64,000 bases of DNA from Conus ventricosus (taxonomy: Eukaryota; Mollusca; Gastropoda; Neogastropoda; Conidae). The DNA is taken from the NCBI GenBank assembly GCA_018398815.1, contig CM031616.1, positions 74,197,840 to 74,261,839 of the forward strand, written 5' to 3'. The stretch's first letter is position 1; every line of letters begins with the position of its first letter. The notes under the pieces were generated by a model. That model saw only the letters and a program-made list of their open reading frames with translations. It was not told the DNA's origin and ran no database searches. Both the position numbers and the translations under genes were made by a program. Positions 36,001-48,000 of the stretch are shown here, in pieces.

Positions 36001-39000
36001 GTTGGAGCATTCAGACTAGAAATACTGATTTGAAATTTTTTTTAATTGCCACATATACACACAGGTAAGACCACTCCAGGCCATCGATCATAAATGAGTT
36101 TGCAATAGTTAAAAAAATTCAGTCTTTTCAGAGGAACTTTAATTTGCTGGGAATGATGTGGTTGTGTGTGTTGCAGGACTGTATGTATTTGCATGAACTC
36201 GGTGAAGAAGCTGCCAGTTTTACAAAAGAAGAGATGCAAATGGGGTAAGCAACCACCAGTGTCAGTAAGATTTCAATGATGTTAAGCTCTTTTAATTCCC
36301 TCTTTCATACACGTAATTCCCAAAGGATTTTTTGTAGGTCACCAAACTTAGGAAACTTGAGCTTAGAAAAAAAGAAGCAAATTGAATCAGATTCAGATTG
36401 CACGGAAATATAGATATGTATAAAAATCTGGTATTTGGCGCAGTTTGCTGTGCACGTGTCTCTCCTCTGTAAATTTATGTTTTTAGCTGACCACCTGTCT
36501 GAAAATTGATTAGCACCAACTCGCCACTAGGTTATCTCACAATTCCACATAAGTCTGAAGCAAATGCCAATACATAATTTGTACAGTGTACTGTTTTTTG
36601 AGGAGTTATCAGTTCAGCAGTGCTTAGGTGGCTAAATTTTACATGGTGCTGTTCGCTTGACAGTCTGTCTCTGTGACGTCTTTGCATGAATATAAGCCTT
36701 TGATAGGGATACATGTCTTGGGGGAAATCTGGAGCAGCAGAAATTGTGATTTGGTCGCCTCAAGATCAGTGAGAGAATGTTTGGTTACTCTTTCAAGCCA
36801 TGGGTTGTCTGTGACATTGATAGAGTGAATGAGTATTCAGTTTCAGTTTCATCAAGGAGGTGTCACTGTGTGTGGACTAGTCCAATTACGCTACACCACA
36901 GTTTTGAGACCACATTGCGCATGATTTGAACCTGATGCATAAATGAATTAACAACAAAGATGAGACAATTGAAGAAGAGGGTCTCGTGGCTACGACTCGG
37001 CAGATGTCTGACCTACACATTAGCCCAACGCACTGGTCAGACCTTGAGGTGAACGATTAGAAGAAAGAAAATCAAAAAGGAAGAAAAGTACCTTTACAAA
37101 AAAAAATTTGATATCTTGAAAATCGGCAAAAACCTTGTGCAAAATTTTTGGAAAGGGGAAAGGCTGGAGCAACTTGATGATGATGTGTTGGAAAGGGGAT
37201 TGGCTGGAGCAACTAGATGACGATGTGTTGGAAAGGAGAAAGGCTGGAGCAACTAGATGATGTGTTGGAAAGGAGAAAGGCTGGAGCAACTAGATGATGA
37301 TGTGTTGGAAAGGCTGGAGCAACCAAATGATGATGTGTTGGAAAAGCTGAGGCAACTAGATGATGATGAGCTGGTGCACAAACTTGGATGTCACAAGTTC
37401 AGTATTGCCAATTTTTGTTGAGTGTAGTTAAACAGCAAAAGTTTGATGGGAAGTTGGGCGTGGGTGGCTGGGATCTACTGTTCATTCTTTGTGCAAAGGA
37501 TCCAGTAGACATAAAAGCTTGGGCTGGACTTGTTGACATGAGGCTTGAGCATGCCACCATCTTCGCAAGCACTTTATCAGTATGAAACAAAGAGCCGTCA
37601 GATCAGCAAGATGAGTGTGAAGTAATGTTTTTTGTTTTGTTCCTTTTTAGTCCTTTGATTTATCCATTTTTACCTAGTTCCGTTTGTAGAGAATGTTTTA
37701 TTTATGCTGTGGATAGTCATATTTTGTTATGTGTTTGTTTGTTTGATTGTTTAAACAGTTCATGTCGCTGTAAATTCAAGGATTCCACATGCCTTTATAA
37801 AGCAGACTGTATTCTAATGAGTTAGAGTTAGGTTACAATAAGATGCCAGAAAATGGTTCCAAAATAACATCTTGTTTTGTGATATTTGTTCAGAGTTGCC
37901 AGGAAAGATTGCAGTGTTGGCTCTGTAAGAAAGGGGGAGGCTTTTCCCAGCTTGCATTTCTGACGTTGTAATTATCTTTTTTTCCCTCCAGAAAACATCA
38001 AGAATATGAACAGAAGCTGGTAGAACAGTTTCCACAATTCTCAGAATTCCACAAACAACCACGTTTCGAACAACAGGATACAGAACAGGTGAGTTGGACT
38101 GGATCTCAAACCTTCACTTGCTTTATTAAGGAAAAGAGTTTGCATGCATCCATGCATTGTCTGCTCTGTGCAGTCTCCCACTGCAGTATTTTCTTTGGAT
38201 GCATCAGTAAAGCCCTCCGGGGGTTGCGACCTTGTCGTGGTCGGAGGGTTTGCGTGGTCCAGTGATCCCTTAGGCTTTGCTGGCGGGGGCATCAATACTT
38301 GGAGATAGGCTGTTTTTTTCACACTGCTTCTAGGCCTGAGAGGTGCAGATGCTGTTTGGCCTAAGTGTAACGTGGTAAGGAGTTGATGCCCCTGGTAGGG
38401 CTTCCCATGTCAGATAGGCTAAGGGTGAGGATCCTGACCAACAGTAACCCGCCTTTCTCCTTTTCTTGTTTTCTGCCTCCCTTATTTGGCTCTTTTCTAT
38501 CTTCGTCTCCCCTTCAAGTCTTCTTTTCCACACTCCTTTTCTCTCTGTGGTCTCCTTAAGATCCGCCGCGTTTGCCGTGCGGTGCGACCTGTGTCGGAGG
38601 GGAATGAGATCCTGGTGATTGAGAGGGCCAGCGCTCTCAACACATCACTTTGGCTCGGACCTCTCCTAGACAGGGAGTACACTTTGGCCCGGGTGTACTA
38701 ATCGGCTCCCCTTCTTGGGGTTGGGTCAAGACGGGCAGTTCCCCAGCTGGCCAAGTAAACCCCTGCAGTGCTCAGCTCTCTGTTCCCGGGAGTTGAGCAT
38801 GATCAAGGGGGATAGGGTTGGTTGCTTCTGCTTGTCGTATGTCTCTCCCGAAGCCTGGAAGGGGTCAAGACATTGGTTTCTTGGCCCTGGCCCCTTAGTT
38901 GGACTCCAAGGTGGGTGGGTAAGGGAGGGATGAAACACAAATTCACTCAATATGGCTTTTCTAAACACATCCCCCCAAAAAAGAGGAAGGCAGCATCCCC

Positions 39001-42000
39001 TATTTCAGGGGATTTCGATTCTGACAGCGATTCGGATATGGAGGTACGACAGAAGACAGGTTTTTGGGCTTCCTGGCTCGTTATGGAAGGAACGGAGCAA
39101 GAACGTCCCCTTTCAGCTTTGAGCCCTTTTGCTATCCAAAAGGCTTTCAAGGTATAGCAGGTGACCCTCGGTCCATCAAGAGGTTGAGGAATGGTTCCTT
39201 TCTTATTCAATGTAAGTCACAAAAGCAATCTGAACAGCTGCTGAAGGCAACGAAACTTGTGGACCGGGAGATCAGGGTAACTCCCCACAAACAATTAAAT
39301 TCATCAAAAGGAGTGATTCGCTGCAGGGAATTATCAGTGTTTCTGAGGCAGAGATCAAAACGGAGCTGGCATCCCAGGGTGTGACGGAGGTACGCAGGGT
39401 GACAGTAAAGAAGGGTGCAGAAAGAGTGGACACCAACACCCTCTTTCTGACATTCTGCAACCCTGTGCTGCCTCCGGTCATCAAAGTTCGGCTACCTGAT
39501 TGTCCGGGTTCTGTTGTACGTTCCGTCCCCGTTGAGGTGCTTCCGATGCCAGAAGTTTGGCCATGTCAAGAGACCGTTGTTCTGGGCAGGAGGTGTGTGG
39601 TATTTGCTGCAAGGCAACCCATGATGGCCGTGTAAAGATCCGGCACATTGTGCAAACTGCGGTGGCGACCATCCCTCCTCTTCACGGAATTGCCCTCTGT
39701 GGATTCAGGAATCTGCAATACAAAGGGTTAAGACAGAAAAGAAGATCTCCTTTTTTGAAGCCCGCAAGCAGGTTGTGGGCAGTCAGTCGCCGACAGCTTC
39801 TTCGTATGCTTCGGCCGTAAAGAAAGTTCCAACAGTTCCAACTCGGTCAGTCTGCTGTCAGACTGATAACTTTACGTTTTCGAAGACATTGCACGGAAAA
39901 ACTGTCAGCTCTGGTGGAAGCAGGTCCACCACCTCTCATCCCAAAGTGAGTGCCCCTGGTGGAGGCCAAAAATCCGCCACCCCTCAGACTGCCCAGCAGT
40001 CTACAACATCTGCTGCTGGGCAGATTAAAAAACCAGCACCCCGACCTCGAACTCCTCTGTCCAGTGCCCATGCGGGCAAGGGAGTTCAACCCAGTGTGGA
40101 GATGGTGGAGATAAGGAAGAAACCTCCACCGTCTCCCAAACCCAGACCTACTTCACCTGTTGGCAAGTCTGCCAGCAGGTCTGCAGATAGTCCAGTGAAA
40201 TTAAGCAACAAATTTACAGCTTTAGCAGCAGATGTTGAGGAGGAGATGACCTGATCTCTCTCCTTTTCGCCCTCTGCACCATGGATAATACAATATTCCA
40301 TTGGAATATCCGTGGTCTAAATTCCAACTTCGAGGAGCTGCAGCTTCTGTGTCAGTCTCTAAAACCTTCTGTCGTGGCTCTTCAAGAAACTCAAATTCAA
40401 AGCCAGAAGACCTTTACTCTTTCTGGCTTTAATATTCTTTCGAAACCTGCACAACCATCCACGTTGGGACTGTCGGGGGGTGTTGCCCTTCTCCTACACA
40501 AAACTTTGTTGTATAGTCCTGTCACTCTGTCTACCTCCCTTCAGGCTGTAGCTGCGAGAGTCACTCTCCACAAGACTGTGACAATCTGTTCTCTTATCTC
40601 TCACCTTCTGTCCCGGTTTGTCGTCAGGACCTTGTCAGTCTGATAGAGGAACTCCCTCGACCTTTTTGCTGTTGGGTGACTTTAACGGTCACAACCCTCT
40701 TTGGGGTAGTACCGGTTCGTCATCCAGAGGTCTGCTGATTGAGGATGTCCTTTCGGATTTGGATTTGTGTTGTCTGAACGACGGATCTGCAACTTACCTC
40801 CATTCTTCCACAGGTTCACTTTCGTGTTTAGATTTGTCGGTTTGTGACCCCTCGCTGGTCCTGGACTATGAGTGGTCTGTCCATGACGATCTGCACGGAA
40901 GTGACCATTTCCCTGTCCTTCTACAACCTGTAATAACTGAACACGTCTCTGTCTCTCAGCATTTAAATTATAAGAAAGCAAACTGGGATCTATTTGCAGC
41001 CACTATTTCCAAGGAGTTCCAGGACACTGATTTTCTTCAGAGTCCTGACCCAGCTAATCACTGACTAATACTATGATTAAATGTGCTAAAGCCTGTATTC
41101 CAGTGTCTTCCGACAAACTTCAAATGCCAAAAACACCCTGGTTTGATTCAGAATGCCAACAAATTTCCAAAGTTAGAAAACGGGCTCAGCGTCAGGTATA
41201 CCAACGACCTTCGGGTCCCAACGCTCGAGCCCATCAGAAACTCCGTGCTAAATCAAGACACACTTTTAAAATCAGTAAACGTCGGTCCTGGAGAAGCTTC
41301 TGCTCCAGGCTGACATCAAAAACTTCTAAGAAAAAAGTGTGGAACATCATTAAGAAAATCAAAGGGAAGAACACCTGTCCCACTGTGAACCATCTCAAGT
41401 TTTCGGATTCTTTAATAACAGAGAAGAAGCAGTTGCTAATCTGCTTGCTTCAACCATTGAAAAGAATTCCTCCTCTTCTAATAAATCGGTCACTTTTGTC
41501 AAAAACAAAGCCCTAAAAGAAAAATCACCCTGCAACTTTTCATCCGACAACATGGAAGACTACAATCTTCCTTTCACATTAAACGAGCTGAAATCTGCCT
41601 TACTCTCTTGCAGCGATTCCTCTCCAGGTATAGATGACATACATTATCAACTATTGAAACATCTTCCGCAAGAAGGTCTGAACATCCTGTTACAGGTATA
41701 CAACCACGTGTGGACTACAGGTTTTTTCCCACCCTCTTGGCGGAAAGCCCTCATTATTCCCATCCCCAAACCTGGAAAAGATCTTTCTAACCCTTCAAAC
41801 TACCGTCCCATAGCTTTGACCAGCTGTGTCTGTAAACTGATGGAGAAAATGTCAATGCTAGGCTCATGTGGAAACTCGAAACCGATGGCCTTTTGGCGAA
41901 AGAACAGTGTGGTTTCCGCAAACATCGTAGTACAGTTGACCATTTGATTCGTCTGGAATCTACACTTAGGAACGCTTTTTTAAACAGACAGCATGCAGTG

Positions 42001-45000
42001 GCAATTTTCTTTGACTGGAGAAGGCCTACGATACCACCTGGAAGTCGGGGATACTTCATGATCTCCACGATCTGGGTTTTCGAAGTCATCTTCCGCTTTT
42101 ATTCAAAATTTTTTGGCAGAACGACAGTTTCAGGTCCGGGTTGGCACCACTCTCTCTGATGTCCACGAGCAGGAGTTGGGTGTTCCACAGGGGAGCATAC
42201 TATCTCCTGCCCTCTTTAGTATTAAGATCAACAACATTGTGAAATCAGTTCAGCAGGGTTCAGACTGCTCATTGTTGTGGATGATTTCGCTGTCTACGCA
42301 ACTGGAAGCCTGTACCCGAGTGTCCAGCGCAGGCTCCAGCTTTGCGTAGATAAAATCCATCAGTGGGCGGATGAAAACGGTTTCACCTTTTCTGCTACAA
42401 AAACCCAGTGTATTCACTTCCATAATTTCCGTCAGTTTTTTCCAGATCCTGAACTTCACGTCGGGAAATCTCCCATTCCAGCTGTTAAAGAGGCCAAATT
42501 TCTGGGAGTCATTTTTGACCAAAAACTTAACTTTCTCAGCCATATTAAAAATCTCAAAACTGCTTGCCAAAAGGCACTGAATATTCTGCGGGTCGTAGCA
42601 CACACCGACTGGGGCGCTGATAAGAAAACTTTGTTGCACCTCTACAGAGCCCTGGTCCGTTCTAAACTGGACTACGGTTGTGCTGTGTACGGCTCCGCAA
42701 GATCTTCTTACCTCAAACTCTTGGACCCTATCCACCATCAAGGGCTTCGTCTCTGTCTTGGAGCGTTCCGCACCACCCCTGTGTACAGCCTGTACGCAGA
42801 GGCAGGTGAACCTTCACTGTCCAATCGCAGGCTGAAACTGTCTTTGAATTATTACATCCGACTGTTCTCAGAACCGCAGAATCCTGCCTATGACTGTGTT
42901 TTTGACCCTCCGTTCCAAAGTAAGTTTGAAACAAACCCGAAATGTATTCCGCCGTTTGGTCTTCGTATGCAGCCTCACGTGCGGAATGCAGGTATAGACC
43001 TGGGAGTAGTTTCCGATTTTTCCAAGTTTCCGGATCAACCTTCATGGACCTTTTTCACACCAGAGATTCGTTTTGATCTCGCAGCTTTCCGTAAGGAGTC
43101 TACCAGCTCTCTGGCGTACAAGGCTTTGTATGCCGAGCTCTGTTCCAAATTCCCATCCTATCAAAAGTTTTCACTGACGGTTCCAAGTCTGAGGATGGAG
43201 TGGCCTGTGCAGCCTACTGCCCTGGGGCTCCTTCTCAGATATTGTTGGAACATATACATTCAGATGCTTCTGTCTATTCTGCTGAACTTACTGCTCTAGT
43301 ACTGGCTTTGAAGATAATCTCCCATTCTTCGAGGAGGGACTTTCTGGTTCTGTCGGATTCGCTGTCAGCTTTGGAGGCCATAGCTGGCCGCAACCTTCAG
43401 CATCCAGAACTTTTACTTTTTTTTGAACTTTTTAGCAAGTTGAAGGCGGACGGTTACAACATTACTCTTGCTTGGGTTCCTGGCCATGTTGGCATCGGCG
43501 GGAACGAAATGGTTGATCGTTTAGCCAAGAACGCCACAAGAGAGAAACTGTCCAACACTTATATCCCCTGCTCAGATGTGAAACCCAAAGTTAACGATTA
43601 TGTGAGAGACCTCTGGCAGGAGGATTGGAACACACAGACGAATAACAAACTCTTTCAGATCCGTCCAAACCTTAAAGACTTCCTCCCATCTACGTCGGGT
43701 GGTCGTAAAGAGGAAACGGTTCTGTGCCGGCTGCACACCGGCCATTCGTATTTTACCCATTCTTACCTTTTAAAGAGTGAAGAAGCTCCGTGGTGCATTC
43801 CATGTCATGCACCACTCACAATGAAACATGTTCTTTTAGAGTGTTGGGACTTGCACGATGTGAGACACAAACATTTTACAGCGGAGTCCATGAAGATCCT
43901 GTTCAGGGATGTCCCGCCTGACGTGATCCTTGGATTTTTGAGAGAAATTAACATTTTTCATCTGATTTGAGATTTTACGGAAGAAGGATTTTTAACAAAG
44001 TTTCTGGTTCGTTTGTAGACGATGTCATTTAACGAGATGTGTGAAAGTTTTTTTTTTTTTTTTTTTTTTTTTAAATGACTGGTGAGTTGATTTTAACGTG
44101 GTGACAGCCCTGATGTGGCCCTCTGCGGTCGGCTGGGCTATAAGCAACATTATCTTATCTTATCTGCATCAGTAAAGCCAAACTTGATTTCTGTGATGGA
44201 CCTAAGATCTTGGGTGTCTGTATGTGGATTGTAATCATGAACACACACGTTAGTGCTGTGAACTTTCACCTTGGGCCTGTACAGGGCACTGGTATAGTGC
44301 TTGAATGTATTATTTTATGATTGGACTGGATTGCTCTCTATCCATGTCAGTCATTGGAAGTTCAAATTTTGTGTAAAAATCTTATTTAGTTATGGTATGC
44401 TGTGCTTTTGTCAGCGTGCTGTTTATTTTCATAACTTCATTTCTGTTGGTTTTTTTCCCCCCTGTTTCTTTTCATGGAGTGTTCCCTGTGAAATGTTAAG
44501 TGACGAATATGTGACTGTCGATCGGGGTTGGTCGACCGCCCTTGTGTATGGACACGACCTAGCTCTTAGCACGGCGTGACCATACGCCCAGATTTACCGC
44601 ACATAGGCGGATAGGGGGCTCGACTAGCGTGTCCTCCTCCACACCACCACTAAGGCCCTCCAGGCCCAAACCGAGGATGTGTATGCGGCAATGCACGTCC
44701 CTGGGCGGGTACAACAGGCCACAGCCTCCCCCCGCCCCCCGATGTTTCAGGTTACCCCCGGTCCCCGGGGACATTCTGCCCACACCCCAGGGCCACCACA
44801 GCCTGCCTGCCTCCCCGGGGACCGGTGGCTCTATGCCCCCAAGAGAGACCAGTGGCTTAATTCCAACACGCAACACGACCAGCTCCACGGTCAAATGTGG
44901 TACCCACCCTCATCCACCTAGGTCGACCTCGGTCTCCCACCTCGGGCGCTGTCCGATCGGCAGGACAGGCTCCCCCAACCTAGCCCGGCCGCCGATCATA

Positions 45001-48000
45001 GAGCCACGAGGGACCCGCCCTCGCAGTCCCCCACTACCCAGCTAGGGCGGGACCCTCACGCACCCCAGGAGTTGCCTCCTGACGAAGGTTCCATCCAACC
45101 CTTCCAGGAACAAGACCACCCTGAGGTTGAAGATGAGGAAAAACTAGCCTTCTCCTCATCGTACGATGTGCGCACCCTGGAACGGTGCGCCCTGACCTGG
45201 TTGTGATGGAGGCCTCGCCCTCGGACAATGTCCTTTCTTTCTCTGACATCACCGGGCCGCCCCCTGCCCAATGATCTAAACCCAGGATCATCACCCCTCA
45301 GTCCCTCACCTCCATCTATGAAGGTCCAGTAATTCGCGCCAGGGGTGCACAAGCTGTCGCCCCGCCAGGACAAGAGTCCATCTCGGCCCCTAATGCGGCC
45401 CAAGTCGGCACTCTCCACGGGGACCCCAAGAAGTCTGCAGTCGCCTCCTTTCACCGACAATCCTGTAACCAGGGAAATGGGCATTTCCCAGGCAGACTGT
45501 CGGCTGATTCCCAACATGCCCCCCCCTCCCCCACACTTCCGGCACCATCTCCTTTAAGAACCTAAAGGAGTGGGACCAGGTAGCCAGAATGGGCATCTTA
45601 CACACCACTGCTGGACATGCCTTTCTAGGCATGCTCCTGCAGCGGGCGGGGGTACCCTGGCCGGAGGAGGACGGCGCCGTTCCAGTGTCATCGTACTCGG
45701 GCTCCGAGACACACCAGGAGACGGACTCTCGCTTGTTCAGTGACCCATTTATGCGACACCTGGTCAACGGGATCTCGCATCACCTTTCAGCTGCGGCGGA
45801 CAGCGCAGCCAGGAGCTACTTTAACTGCCTGTTGGTAGCTAGAGATGCCGTGCTGGCACAGTCCTCTCTCTCCCCGGTGCTTAAGGCAGCGTTGCAGTGC
45901 ATCCCGGGCCAGGACCAGTCGCTCTTCGGCGACTATTCAACTGCTGTCATATCGCCAGAGCTTAATCTAGAGCGCGGGATTGGTACAATCCCCCGATTAT
46001 CTGTTCCTTCCCGCAATTATCGAGTCTTAACGCGGGCAGACTCCCGCACAGTTGCAGGACTGCCCGCCCTGTTCACTGATTGTTGCGGGCGCTCGTTTGT
46101 CGTCTGCTTGAAAAACTGAAACTAGGACTGAGCAGGAGCGAACGATTTCTTGATATTTCATTGGCTGTTAGTGTAAATCAACCAATCGGCGGCGTTCATC
46201 TCCTCCATCTCAATCACCGACAAGAAGTTGCGAGAGTTTAAGGCGCCATATTGGATATTTTCCAAAATGAAGCTTGCACCGACCCTATTCGACTTCGACT
46301 TTCGTTGAGGAAAAGTGAAGGAAAAAAAAAAAGATTCTCTGCCATGCGAGGGTGGAGTCATGAAGAAACTGCGACTACATCCAAAAGCTCGGAGAAGCAG
46401 CCCGAAAAGAGTGCAAGGGAACACCGGTTTCAAGACGATTGGCTGAAGTGGCCCGGGAGAGAGAGGGGGGAGGAGGGGGGGGAGTGCCCCCCTTTTTTTT
46501 TTATATGAGGGGGGTACTGCCCCCCTTTTTCAAAAATCCTAGATTAAGCTCTGTCATATCGCAATCAGCCGAGAAACGCAAGCAGGCAGCATCCTTGCGG
46601 CCAGGCCACTGCCACGCCCTGCTAGGCCCCATTGCGTTCCTCCCCCGCCTTCTCCAGTCCCATACCCTATCCCAGGCAGTCGCCTTCCCACACCGCACGG
46701 CCCGCCAAGCGCCCTAATATCCCCTCTAGGCTGAAACCGAAACCACCCCACCAGAATTTTCGGTTCGGCCAGCAGACACGGTCCCGGAGGTGACTGGGGG
46801 AGTTGCCCATGGGGGACTCCATCCTTATACTCCCCATCTCACAGCCGCTACCTACGTCTCGTCTGGCAAGATCGGGGTTCCAGAAAATCTGGGAAGCTGT
46901 CTGTACTTACACTGAAGTCTGAAGTCTGCTCGCAATGGGTTCCGACAAACGGCCCTAGCCTAGCAGACGACGCTCGCCTTGAAGTATTGATTTTTCTCAA
47001 AGGTCTCGTCCTAGTTTTGCATTGTCTAGTTTCGTGTGAAGACACGAGACTTACATCCTATTTCCCCTCGGCGCTCAAGGCAATCGACATGTCAGGAAAG
47101 TGTGCATTTCAGGATCTTGGGGTCAAGGTAAGCAGTACTGGTTGCTAAGGATCCCCAAAACAACATTATGTTCTGTGTGCGAGAGATCGCCTTATTTGGC
47201 ATCTATGGGCTCAAAAACCACGCACTCGTGCTGACTATGGCCACAAAAAGCGCATGGCTCAGTGTCTGCATGCGCGTTCGTGTTCCTCCTTTCAAGCGGA
47301 CGGGTGGGGAGAGTGCACTGTTTCAACCTCTACACTACCCCTCCAACTCGGGCTGTTCCCCTTTTGAGAGCCCTCATACCTCGGGAGTGTGGGACGCTCG
47401 GTCGGCCCGTCTCCACATCAGCGTCCTGGAATTGGAAGCGGGCAGGCTTGCCCTCCCCCGCTTCCAACCCCAGGTCTCGCACCGACTTGTTCTCCTGCCC
47501 ACGGACAACACTTTGGTGCCTTGTTATGTCGACAAAAAAGGGGTGGGGAAGGGGGCTCACTCCCTCAGCCTCTCCCTCCGAATAGAGGCCCCCTCCACTG
47601 TTGCCACGTACGGGGATTCACCCCCTGCGCGACACACACAGCGGGGACCCTCCTCACTGAAGGGACCCTCAGCAGGCCAACCCTCAGCCCAGTGGGGAAC
47701 AGTGTTCAGGCCCAGGGTCGCTCGCCCTCCCTCGTCTGGCCTCATAACATACGCCTGCCCTCCACTCCCAGTTCCCCACAGGGTGAGCCCTTTTCCAAGG
47801 GGAGATGGCCTCCTGTGCTCAACTCTGTTCCTCCATCTGGCCTTCCAATTTTCAGATAGGTAGTTCCTATCTCTCCTATCTTCTTCGTTAGGCTCTCGGC
47901 TGGCTCCATTCGGGGCTACTGGGAACCCCGCACCCCAGGCGCTCCTCCCAGTCCTCTCTAGGTGCTTCCAAGATTGGCAGATCGGCCTACGCACAGGCGT

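Larger units (their letters stand above)
34157..36176 (+). other. CNOT4 intron 6 (contents)
   Basis: Degenerate tandem repeat 34470-34975 and an acceptor-preceded open frame at 35605-35733; otherwise nothing recognised. Confidence 0.6.
38215..44164 (+). mobile_element. Full-length RNase H-bearing LINE (I/Nimb-like), copy 1
   Basis: 5950 bp bounded by a perfect 15-bp target duplication TGCATCAGTAAAGCC (38200-38214 and 44165-44179). The 5' end starts ctccgggggttgcgacct; there is a 0.7-kb 5'UTR, ORF1 (38930-40254), ORF2 (40281-43970), a 3'UTR with a poly-T run (about 44048-44072), and the tail gggctataagcaac then attatcttatcttatct. Gag-type triple CCHC in ORF1, APE endonuclease, RT and RNase H in ORF2, and a short-repeat tail fit the I superfamily. 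It is frameshifted and so dead, but the target duplications are unmutated. Inserted into CNOT4 intron 8, same strand as the gene. Confidence 0.93.

Noticed and set aside
37388..37585. 65-codon open frame in CNOT4 intron 7
   Set aside because: No recognisable homology and no supporting splice or promoter signals.
40281..43970. Reading the endonuclease/RT/RNase H frames as host genes
   Set aside because: They lie between exact target duplications with a LINE tail, and a second truncated copy exists; mobile element.
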